NCBI GenBank assembly: GCA_958414825.1 | Contig: CATYXQ010000005.1 | Coordinates: 1 to 64,000, forward strand | Source: an uncultured Eubacteriales bacterium | GTDB lineage: Bacteria; Bacillota; Clostridia; Oscillospirales; CAG-272 | DNA: 64,000 nucleotides | Direction: 5' to 3' | Part shown: positions 52,972-60,815 of the stretch, in pieces | Layout: every line of letters starts with the position of its first letter | Position numbering within the stretch: the stretch's first letter is position 1 | Position numbers and translations under genes: made by a program | The notes under the pieces: model-generated | Databases searched by the model: none | Seen by the model: the letters and a program-made list of their open reading frames with translations, nothing else | What the model was told of the DNA's origin: nothing

Positions 52972-54855
52972 TTAGATTTTTCCCTCGATCGTATCTACAC
53001 CCTTGCGAAGCGCCGACCAATCGTCCATATAACGGAGCGTCTCCATACGGAATGCACAGGGCCACATAACCAACCATTCGGAGGGGTTGAAAGGCGGAAG
53101 CGTGGGTCTGCCCCAACGAGTCTGGAATACCGCCTCATCCTGGCTTCCGGCAGGACGCACCTTACCGCGGATGCAAAGCGTACCGTCCGAAATCAACTGC
53201 GACGCAGCACACCAAAGCGCCATGCCGCGCTCATGCCACTGCTTATTTCCAGTAATTTCCGCAAGCTGCAAAAATGCCCGAACATCACGCAGACAATACT
53301 GATCCACAGCATTGTGCGCTGTAGATACCGCAGTAATTCCAAGCGTATCATACTTTATTTTTGCAAGCGTTGTATCTGCCGGATACTTTGCAGTATAATG
53401 CATCATCCAAGTGCTGATATACCATGCTACATCTTCCGCACGATTCACATATTTCTGCTCATGTGTCACATCGTACAAAGACAGCGCGGCGCCGAGCAAC
53501 GGAGAAGCGGACTCCTTATCAATACAATAAGAATCCAGCGCGCCGGCCGTTGTAAACCCGTTCTCATCGAATTCTTTGCAGTAACAGTCAAACGCCCGCA
53601 CAGCGCTCTGCAAATATTTATCTTCACCGGTACGCTTATAAGCCTCAAGAACAGCCGGAATCAAGAATGCGCCGATCGTGCCGTTTTGCTGACGCACACT
53701 GCCGTCCTTATTCCAGCTTTTTGCAAATTCGCCGCTGGGAAGCTGACGATTCACGGCAAAATTAACCATACCCATTGCATAGTCAATATACTCCGGACGC
53801 GGCGTACCGCATTTTTCCATCAGATCAGCCGCCTCAAAATACTGAAGCGCGCCCTGCCCCAAATTGCAGGCGTCAATCGGTATATCGCGGGTCTGATCGC
53901 ACGGCGCTCCGTCAAACTTAATCTGTACAAGACCGTCTATTCCCTCAAGCTTCGTATATTTCGGCCATGCATCCAAACACATGCTGGCCTTTTCATAAGC
54001 ATCCTCATCACCAGTGCGCAAATACTCACAAAGAAGCGCATTTGATGCGGAAGCGCTCTGCCCTACCCAGCCAAGTTCATATTTAATTTGGTCGCGTTTT
54101 GCATAAAAGCAAGTAGATTTATACCACTGCAATCCACGGTTGAATGCAACAAAGCCGTCCTTTTCGAGCGTCCAGAGCGATTTCATAAAAGCAATGCTGT
54201 AACGCCACATGTCCTCCGGCTGCATTGGTGCGGGAATCGAATGACCATAGTACCGCCAGGCAAAATCCAGAAGTTTACGCACAGAGTGCCGCGGGCGATC
54301 CACCTCAAACGCAAAAATGATGCCGCAGAAAAGATCCCGCGGTTCCATCGTGCCCATATACGCTTCTTTCCACTCGTGGCGCCCCAGCATTTTCGGGCCG
54401 GCCTGTTCCGGCCATACAAGCGCATGGCGCTCCATACCGCTTTCAACTTTGTAAAGCGAGCAACTCGGCGTGTCATCCTGCTCGGCCATCAACGAAACCG
54501 CATAGCGATTGGCCATTTCGGTATATGTACAGGCAGGAATCATAACGCGGTGCCACTCATAGGTCCACGGCGTCCCCTCAAAGCGATCCCCAACGTATTC
54601 TTCACTGTCTCCCCAACCGTTTCCGTTATAATTTACGGCAGGCACCATTGTGTATTCGGGTGCTGCACCCGTATCAAATGTAAGCTGCATCTGATCCACC
54701 GGACGCTCGAGTTTCCGTGTCCATTTCCAAGCGCCGTCTTCAATTTTTTCAAATGAATCCACAGCCCCTGCCTCAGATTCAATCGTCAGCAGCACTACAT
54801 TGCCATTCGTCAATTCAAAACGATTACCGTTTTTTAAAAATTGAAAGTTCTTCAT
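52972..54855 (-). CDS. cytosolic glycosidase-like protein with a probable (alpha/alpha)6 barrel
   Basis: A 627-residue protein without signal peptide or membrane segment. I cannot assign a CAZy family. The N-terminal 200 residues look beta-rich (NVVLLTIESEAGAVDSF, QMQLTFDTGAAPEYT). From about 225 on, alternating helices carry aromatic-rich motifs typical of (alpha/alpha)6-barrel glycosidases (WYKSTCFYAKRDQIKYELGWVGQSASASNALL, DIPIDACNLGQGALQYFEAADLM, RQLPSGEFAKSWNKDGS, GITAVSTAHNAVDQYCLRDVRAFL, PFNPSEWLVMWPCAF). No catalytic pair can be assigned safely. The promoter is at 54890-54918, and GAGG precedes the ATG. It sits on the same strand and next to a sugar ABC cluster, consistent with trimming imported oligosaccharides. 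Confidence 0.65.
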   Translation of the reverse strand: MKNFQFLKNGNRFELTNGNVVLLTIESEAGAVDSFEKIEDGAWKWTRKLERPVDQMQLTFDTGAAPEYTMVPAVNYNGNGWGDSEEYVGDRFEGTPWTYEWHRVMIPACTYTEMANRYAVSLMAEQDDTPSCSLYKVESGMERHALVWPEQAGPKMLGRHEWKEAYMGTMEPRDLFCGIIFAFEVDRPRHSVRKLLDFAWRYYGHSIPAPMQPEDMWRYSIAFMKSLWTLEKDGFVAFNRGLQWYKSTCFYAKRDQIKYELGWVGQSASASNALLCEYLRTGDEDAYEKASMCLDAWPKYTKLEGIDGLVQIKFDGAPCDQTRDIPIDACNLGQGALQYFEAADLMEKCGTPRPEYIDYAMGMVNFAVNRQLPSGEFAKSWNKDGSVRQQNGTIGAFLIPAVLEAYKRTGEDKYLQSAVRAFDCYCKEFDENGFTTAGALDSYCIDKESASPLLGAALSLYDVTHEQKYVNRAEDVAWYISTWMMHYTAKYPADTTLAKIKYDTLGITAVSTAHNAVDQYCLRDVRAFLQLAEITGNKQWHERGMALWCAASQLISDGTLCIRGKVRPAGSQDEAVFQTRWGRPTLPPFNPSEWLVMWPCAFRMETLRYMDDWSALRKGVDTIEGKI

Positions 54856-54889
54856 CCTATACCTCGTCCATTATTTTTTCAACAATACT

Positions 54890-54918
54890 ATTGTATCGTA
54901 ATACACACACAGTTTCAA
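54890..54918 (-). promoter_or_regulatory. promoter for the glycosidase-like gene
   Basis: On the minus strand TTGAAA (54913-54918) and TACAAT (54890-54895), 17-bp spacer. Confidence 0.75.
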
Positions 54919-55138
54919 GGCACAGACGTACTTTTCAGTACAAAAATTTAAACCACTTTGTGAATTTTTTGAAGTTTATATGAATTTTTCATGCATCGCT
55001 TTCTTTTGGCAAAAAAAGCAGTATAATAGATATGGAAATGCATGTGCAGTACTGAAATCCACATGTATATTTTTGAAAAAAACGATAACTGCGAAAAAAC
55101 GCAAATCCTACGTTAAAATAGAAAAGGAGTCATTCGAT

Positions 55139-55603
55139 ATGAATTTATTATTTTTTTTGAAACCGAAAAATTATGTTACATATTTAACCCTGGACAGTAC
55201 GCTTCGACAAGGACTTGAAAAAATGCGAAACAGCGGATACACCGAAATTCCGGTTATAGACAAAGACGGACTATATGCGGGTACCGTGCGGCAGGGCGAT
55301 TTTTTATGGAAAATACTGGACAACGGTTATACGGATATACGAGAAGCCGAAAACGAAACCATTCGTGCAATTGTCAGCCGGCGTATTTTACCCGTACATA
55401 TAGACACCGCAATAGACGAACTTCTGACAAAAGCTCTGGATCAAAACTTTGTACCCGTCATTGATGATCTTGACTCCTTTATCGGAATTATTACAAGGCG
55501 CGATATCATCAAGTATTTTATAGAAAAAAACGGCAGTACGACCATTACCGCCGCCAATTTTCCGGCTTCCGTACAGTCTGCAAAAGCATCGTGTAACCGA
55601 TAA
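55139..55603 (+). CDS. CBS-domain-pair protein
   Basis: A 154-residue protein made almost entirely of two CBS motifs: residues about 8-65 (YLTLDSTLRQGLEKMRNSGYTEIPVIDKDGLYAGTV) and about 80-135 (ILPVHIDTAIDELLTKALDQNFVPVIDDLDSFIGIITRRDIIKYF). Such pairs bind adenine nucleotides and act as energy or ligand sensors for partners. Here there is no attached enzyme domain. The ATG at 55139 has AAAAGGAG; a longer frame from 54980 is rejected. A TATAAT at 55022 may be its -10 element. It is divergent from the glycosidase-like gene. The partner is unknown. Confidence 0.87.
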   Translation: MNLLFFLKPKNYVTYLTLDSTLRQGLEKMRNSGYTEIPVIDKDGLYAGTVRQGDFLWKILDNGYTDIREAENETIRAIVSRRILPVHIDTAIDELLTKALDQNFVPVIDDLDSFIGIITRRDIIKYFIEKNGSTTITAANFPASVQSAKASCNR

Positions 55604-55645
55604 AATACTTTTCTTTCAACTACAAGGAACCTTAAAAGTTTCATA

Positions 55646-55687
55646 TAAAAACAGACGGACAGTCCAAAACCATCCGTCTGTTTTTTA
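55646..55687. terminator. bidirectional terminator between the CBS gene and the ABC cluster
   Basis: ACAGACGGA (55651-55659) and TCCGTCTGT (55673-55681) form a 9-bp stem, with A-run before and T-run after. It closes both the CBS gene and the leftward transporter operon. Confidence 0.9.
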
Positions 55688-55725
55688 TTTTACACTGAAA
55701 TTCTGCGTCAAACGCAGCTCGCTTG

Positions 55726-56736
55726 TTAACCTACGATACCCGAACGTTCAATGCCCTGCACCAGATATCTTTGGCAGAACAGATAAATAATCACCAGCGG
55801 AACGATAATCATAAGGCCGCAAGTATTATTGATCGCGGTATAATAGAGCGACTGTCCGGCATATGTCGTTTCCAATGATTTCGGAATGCCGACAATATCC
55901 GGCATAAGCGTGATTTTATTGGTGGAGAAGAACATCTCGGTATAGAAATTATCCGTCCACTGCCAAGAAAACGCAAACAGGAAAATTGTGATCATCATCG
56001 GAACAGACAGCGGCAGGATGATCTGCAAAAACGTTCTGAGCGTTCCGGAACCGTCGATATAAGCGCTTTCCTCCAATTCATCTGGCACGCCTCGGAAGAA
56101 CTGCCGCATCATAAAGATATATAGACCGTTCTTAAAGGCAAGTCCGCTCACCGATAGAATGACCATAGGCCAATATGAGTTGGTAAGCTGTATTGCCGAT
56201 CCCTTGATCGCACTGATAATGCCAAAAATATCAAAATGACGGAATTCCATAAACATGGACAGATAGAGCGTGTTATGCGGAACAACCATAGTCAGGATTA
56301 CCGCGCCCATGATTAAGCTGCTTCCCTTGAATTTAAACTTGGCAAGACCATAACCGACAAGACAACAGACAAACGTCTGCAGAACCGCTGACGTAAGAGA
56401 CAGAAACAACGTATTCAGGAAAGCCTGCATATAATTGTTTTCCAGAAAAATCGCTTTATACTGATCCAATGTAGGATACTTCGGGATCAGCATAACCGTA
56501 ACGTCAATGAAATCCTCCGGACTCATAAACGACGCCATAATTTTCGTGAAAAACGGGTAAAGCACGATATAGGACACGCCCAGCAAAATGATAAAGCGGA
56601 ACAAATACCAAAGAATGTTCGTAAAGAACGATAGATGACCGAACCGCGCTTTCAGACGCTGTACAAGAGGAGTTCTGTCAAAATCCACTTTGATTTTATT
56701 TTTGGATTCTTTTTTGATAACAGGTGTTTGATTCAT
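55726..56736 (-). CDS. carbohydrate ABC transporter permease, MalG type
   Basis: Inner-membrane subunit of a sugar importer. The 336-residue protein has six predicted helices and the EAA loop that contacts the ATPase, EELEESAYIDGSGTLRTFLQIILPLSVP (near residues 240-265). A basic N-terminal extension of about 40 residues (KKESKNKIKVDFDRTPLVQRLKARFGHLSF) is cytosolic. It follows the MalF-type gene by 17 nt and is the last gene of the operon. The ATPase (MsmK-type) is not encoded here and is often shared and encoded elsewhere in Firmicutes. Confidence 0.92.
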   Translation of the reverse strand: MNQTPVIKKESKNKIKVDFDRTPLVQRLKARFGHLSFFTNILWYLFRFIILLGVSYIVLYPFFTKIMASFMSPEDFIDVTVMLIPKYPTLDQYKAIFLENNYMQAFLNTLFLSLTSAVLQTFVCCLVGYGLAKFKFKGSSLIMGAVILTMVVPHNTLYLSMFMEFRHFDIFGIISAIKGSAIQLTNSYWPMVILSVSGLAFKNGLYIFMMRQFFRGVPDELEESAYIDGSGTLRTFLQIILPLSVPMMITIFLFAFSWQWTDNFYTEMFFSTNKITLMPDIVGIPKSLETTYAGQSLYYTAINNTCGLMIIVPLVIIYLFCQRYLVQGIERSGIVG

Positions 56737-56753
56737 TTTCTACTCCTCCTTTC

Positions 56754-57731
56754 TCAGTCTCTCTTTTGATAGAACACAAACGCCGACATAATTCCGCAGG
56801 CCGCAGCCAGAATCAGAATGATAACAAGGAAGTACATCCAAGCCATCGCGGAACTCAGCACGTTGCCGTCCGGTGTGGGATATACCGCGTCAATCAACTG
56901 CATCATCACATTGGATTCTGTCGTGAATGAGTCGATGATCGTATAGACCGCATTGACCAAAATCATCGGGCTGATCATCGGGAACGTTATTTTCCAGAAC
57001 GTCTCCCATGCCGTCGCGCCGTCTATCCGACAGGATTCATAAATCGCGGGCGAAATAGACTGAAGTCCGGCAAGGAAAATCAGAATCTGTACGCCGGAGC
57101 GATTGACAATACTGGAAATACCGTCCACCGCAGCGGCTACATACTGTACAAGCTCGGTTCCGACTTTCATATTGGCAAAAAGCGCCTCAAGATCAATGGC
57201 CGAAGACAGCATTGCCGCTGTGCTCTCACCCGTACCGGTATCAATTCCGGCTGAAGAATCCATAAACTCCATCAGATTGTTCTGCGCATCGATCGCTTCA
57301 ATCAAACCGGTAGACAGAATAACAGGAATGAACAAAATTGCCCGGAATGCCGCCCTGCCTACAATTTTATTATTGAGCAATACCGCAATGAAAAGCGAAA
57401 ATATAACAATGGCCGGAATCTCAAGAACCAATTGCCGAATACTGGAAACCAGTGTCTGTACAAAGTCGGGATTTTCAAACAACGCCTTTTGATAGTTGGA
57501 AAAACCTACCCACGTTGTGGTATAACCACCGGTACGAACCGGATCGATTTCCTGAAAACTGAATTTAATCGAATCAAAAATGATCGGCAAATAAATCAGG
57601 ATAAATCCGGCAACAAACGGAAGAACAAAAATCCACCCCGCATGTGCTTTGCGCTTATCCAGCGATGCCGGACGTCTGGTTTTTTTAACAGAGGAAGTAC
57701 GGACGCCTCCTACAGCTTTTGTATTATTCAT
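56754..57731 (-). CDS. carbohydrate ABC transporter permease, MalF type
   Basis: A 325-residue partner of the preceding MalG-type permease. It has a basic N terminus (KKTRRPASLDKRKAHAGW), six predicted helices and the EAA loop SCRIDGATAWETFWKITFPMISPMI. An extended loop between helices (VLSTGLIEAIDAQNNLMEF... SAAMLSSAIDLEALFANMKVGTELVQY, about residues 140-190) is longer than usual and may face the substrate-binding protein. It is preceded by the DUF5696 gene with a 12-nt gap, which ties that protein to this transporter. Confidence 0.9.
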   Translation of the reverse strand: MNNTKAVGGVRTSSVKKTRRPASLDKRKAHAGWIFVLPFVAGFILIYLPIIFDSIKFSFQEIDPVRTGGYTTTWVGFSNYQKALFENPDFVQTLVSSIRQLVLEIPAIVIFSLFIAVLLNNKIVGRAAFRAILFIPVILSTGLIEAIDAQNNLMEFMDSSAGIDTGTGESTAAMLSSAIDLEALFANMKVGTELVQYVAAAVDGISSIVNRSGVQILIFLAGLQSISPAIYESCRIDGATAWETFWKITFPMISPMILVNAVYTIIDSFTTESNVMMQLIDAVYPTPDGNVLSSAMAWMYFLVIILILAAACGIMSAFVFYQKRD

Positions 57732-57743
57732 CTGTACTCCCCC

Positions 57744-60700
57744 TTATTTGATAACCACATAACCGTAACTATCTACGGTATAGGTTTCGCCGTCCAGTAT
57801 TGTGGTGATCGCATAGTTGTTATAATTCAGAATGAACTGTGTGCCGTTCTCATACGTCACATGCACAATGCTGTCATCATCGGTCGTATATTTTGTATAA
57901 ACGTAACTGTCACCCGTATTTTCAGGCGTTTGAGTCTTTTCTATCGTTATACGATCGTCGATACTCTCACCGGCGCCGATGGTACCTGCGAGATATTCCT
58001 CGCGCATTTGCGCCAGGGTTTCTTTGCGCGCATCTTCATATGCCTTCTCTTCTGCCAGTTTGTCTGCTTCCGCCTTTGCAGCCGCATCGGCAGCAGCTTC
58101 AGCCTCAGTCGGCACGCGCTCACCGATCAGGAACTCATGCCCTACGATCAATGAAGTCTGCAAATCACAGAGCAGTTCATTCAACTGATTATAGCGTTCT
58201 ATCAGTTCATCGCGCCAGATGTCATAACGAACCGAGTAGTATTTACTAAGCATGAAATCGTCTTTCAAAAGCTCGGTATTGTCATAGGAAAGAATGAAAT
58301 ACAACCCCGCGCCGTTCTCGATTGCTCTCAGAATCTCGTAATCAATATCACCGGCCATATTCAGCGCCGAACCTGCAAATTCGACACAGCCATGCAATAC
58401 AACGCCCATGAACGGTACGGAAGCGCTTGCATACAGCGAACGGCTGCTCTGCAGTGATACGCCCAGCATCTTGTCTACATATTTCCATGTGTAGATATTG
58501 CCGCTCATGCTCATGACGCTCGACATATCCTCATCAAGCTGCGCAAAGAACCGATCCGTAAAGATTTTGGAATCATTGCGGTTATACGGTTCATCGCTGT
58601 CAAAGTCGGAATTCAAAGCGCTGCCCATGGTCGAAACAGAGATTGCGGAATTGCCGTATTTCAGATAATTCTTTGAAAATGTTTCATAAAAATGCGATAA
58701 AACCGAAGGAGAAACACAAAGCTTATAATAAGAAACGTACCCCTGAAGCGACGCATCATATTCGCGCAGACTGGAATAACGGTCATCAATGGTTTTGACG
58801 ATATGCTTGCTGAGCTTCAATCCGTCGAAATTCTTCTGATTCTGCACATAAGCAAAATCGAAATCGGGATATACACCGAATCCCTTTTCATTGGCGTAAG
58901 CGACAAGATCTTCAAATCCGTCGGCTCCGCCGGCTTTCTTTTCCCATTTGAGCTTAAACGGAATTGTCGGATACATACCGCCGTTTGCAAAGCCGGTCAG
59001 CTTGAAATCAATATTGGTGATTCCGTTTGACGCAAGCTCATCATACATGGCTTTAATATCCGCAAACGTCGTCATAGCCTTATCTACAGTCATAGGCACA
59101 GACAAAACCTTTTCAAGCGTCTGTGTGACGCCAAAAGATTCAATGTACAACGGAATATCTTTATCCACATCTTCCTCAGTCAGACGAGTCAGAGTTCCGT
59201 TTTCCAGCAGATAGTCGCGATAAGCATGCGCCATACCCATCCAACTGGTCTCATAATAATCCTTGATGTCATTTTCTTCAGCTACGGTCTTGTCGGTCAG
59301 CATAATATATTTGATCTTATAACTGCCGACATACTTGCGGCTGGATACTACTTCAATCGCACTGCTGGACCCTACCGAAATAGAATCCGAAAGCACGTAG
59401 GAATCCTTGGGACGCGGATTAAAAGAAACTTGAACCGAATTGTAATTATGCAGTTGGTTCTCATGCTTAGCTGTAATTTTTGTCAATGCGTCGCCTTCCT
59501 CAATGATCGCTAAGAAGCCGCGCTGTTCCTTTGCCCGTACCGCTTCCTGCACGGTAACCGTTTCCGTAATTTCTTCCGTGATTTCTTCGCCGGTTATTGG
59601 ATCCACCGTCGTAACCGTCTTCGTCACTTCTTTCGGCGTATCCACATACTTGATTTTCTGAACCGTTTCACAGATTCCGAATACAGGCATACGCATAACA
59701 TCCTGGTTTGCCGCGCCCTCCAATGTCTGGTAGGCAAAATCCATACCGTATACCGTTCCGGCAATCGATGTATTGCGTCCGGAGAAATCCTCATAATCCA
59801 TCAATGCGCCGCTGCCGTCCGGAATGAACGTGTAACCCTCATTGGTATAGGTACCCGCCCCCATATACGGCAAAAGAACAATGTTCTGAAGCTTATACAA
59901 GGTTTCATCAAAACGAATGCCGTTCGCCGGGAGCGTAACCTCCAGTCCGTCCTCTGTCAGCGTATACTCCAAAGACATACGGAATACGGGCGTTGCCAGT
60001 GTCTGCGCCTCATACTGTGTCATCTGATGGTCATATTCCATTTCTTCATAAGTATAATCAGGCGCATATGTTTTGATAATGTTTTCCAAATAAGCAAGCT
60101 CGCGGTTTTTTATATCCGAACTCAATACATATATCGGCATGTTTTTAGAGGCCGGATACGCTTTCAGCATCTCATCGCGAACCGTCTGCGGAAGCGTCGT
60201 ATCCGAAGGATCCTTGAGGTCGTAGAAAGCCAAAACTTTCAGATTGTACCATTTGCTGTCGATATGCGCAAGAATTTCTTCTTCAAGGCGCTGTTTGGAA
60301 ATCATACGGGGTACCAGATAGTTTGCATTTGCACGACCGATCGTATATTCCACTCGAATACCGCTCTTGATGTCCTTAATGACAATCTGTCCGAGCTTAG
60401 CAGAGTCTGCATAAGAATTATATTCTTTGGCAGTGCCGTTATCATTGTAGCTGATCAGAATCTGAGAAAGAAGTTTATTCTTCGTTTCCTCAGTTCCTTT
60501 CGATGCGGCTACGCTGTACGGATTTGTAAACAGAATCTGACCAGTGGATTTATCCACCACAGCAACTTCTGCCGTCTTCGGCTCGACGTACAATTCATAG
60601 CCGTATTTATCCAGCTTCTTTTCCATGGTCGCAAGCTTATCTGCATCCGTGGGAAAGACTTTCGTCGTATAATCCGGGAACACCTCTTCCTCAGTAATCT

Positions 60701-60797
60701 CCTCTTCCGTATCCTCGGCAAAGGCACCAAGCGAAAGACAGAGGAGTGAAGCAGCAAGCATGAGGAGCGCCAAGGCAAGCGATATTAACTTTTTCAT
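57744..60797 (-). CDS. secreted DUF5696-domain protein
   Basis: A 1017-residue protein with a Sec signal peptide (LISLALALLMLAASLLCLSLGAFA). The pattern of the family is seen in YVEPKTAEVAVVDKSTGQILFTNPY near the start, FIPDGSGALMDYEDFSGRN, and a central region (GITNIDFKLTGFANGGMYP, GFGVYPDFDFAYVQNQKNFDGL) whose alternation of strands and helices recalls a TIM barrel. Near residues 905-950 is an inserted Ala/Glu/Lys-rich helix (AAADAAAKAEADKLAEEKAYEDARKE). DUF5696 has no established function; in Firmicutes it accompanies sugar ABC permeases and YIP1 proteins, as here. A hydrolytic or glycan-binding role is inference. Confidence 0.8.
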   Translation of the reverse strand: MKKLISLALALLMLAASLLCLSLGAFAEDTEEEITEEEVFPDYTTKVFPTDADKLATMEKKLDKYGYELYVEPKTAEVAVVDKSTGQILFTNPYSVAASKGTEETKNKLLSQILISYNDNGTAKEYNSYADSAKLGQIVIKDIKSGIRVEYTIGRANANYLVPRMISKQRLEEEILAHIDSKWYNLKVLAFYDLKDPSDTTLPQTVRDEMLKAYPASKNMPIYVLSSDIKNRELAYLENIIKTYAPDYTYEEMEYDHQMTQYEAQTLATPVFRMSLEYTLTEDGLEVTLPANGIRFDETLYKLQNIVLLPYMGAGTYTNEGYTFIPDGSGALMDYEDFSGRNTSIAGTVYGMDFAYQTLEGAANQDVMRMPVFGICETVQKIKYVDTPKEVTKTVTTVDPITGEEITEEITETVTVQEAVRAKEQRGFLAIIEEGDALTKITAKHENQLHNYNSVQVSFNPRPKDSYVLSDSISVGSSSAIEVVSSRKYVGSYKIKYIMLTDKTVAEENDIKDYYETSWMGMAHAYRDYLLENGTLTRLTEEDVDKDIPLYIESFGVTQTLEKVLSVPMTVDKAMTTFADIKAMYDELASNGITNIDFKLTGFANGGMYPTIPFKLKWEKKAGGADGFEDLVAYANEKGFGVYPDFDFAYVQNQKNFDGLKLSKHIVKTIDDRYSSLREYDASLQGYVSYYKLCVSPSVLSHFYETFSKNYLKYGNSAISVSTMGSALNSDFDSDEPYNRNDSKIFTDRFFAQLDEDMSSVMSMSGNIYTWKYVDKMLGVSLQSSRSLYASASVPFMGVVLHGCVEFAGSALNMAGDIDYEILRAIENGAGLYFILSYDNTELLKDDFMLSKYYSVRYDIWRDELIERYNQLNELLCDLQTSLIVGHEFLIGERVPTEAEAAADAAAKAEADKLAEEKAYEDARKETLAQMREEYLAGTIGAGESIDDRITIEKTQTPENTGDSYVYTKYTTDDDSIVHVTYENGTQFILNYNNYAITTILDGETYTVDSYGYVVIK

Positions 60798-60815
60798 TTC
60801 TTCACACTCCTTTAC

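Noticed and set aside
52801..52975. Plus-strand open frame after the tRNA pair
   Set aside because: It runs through the terminator at 52922-52968 and shows no family features.
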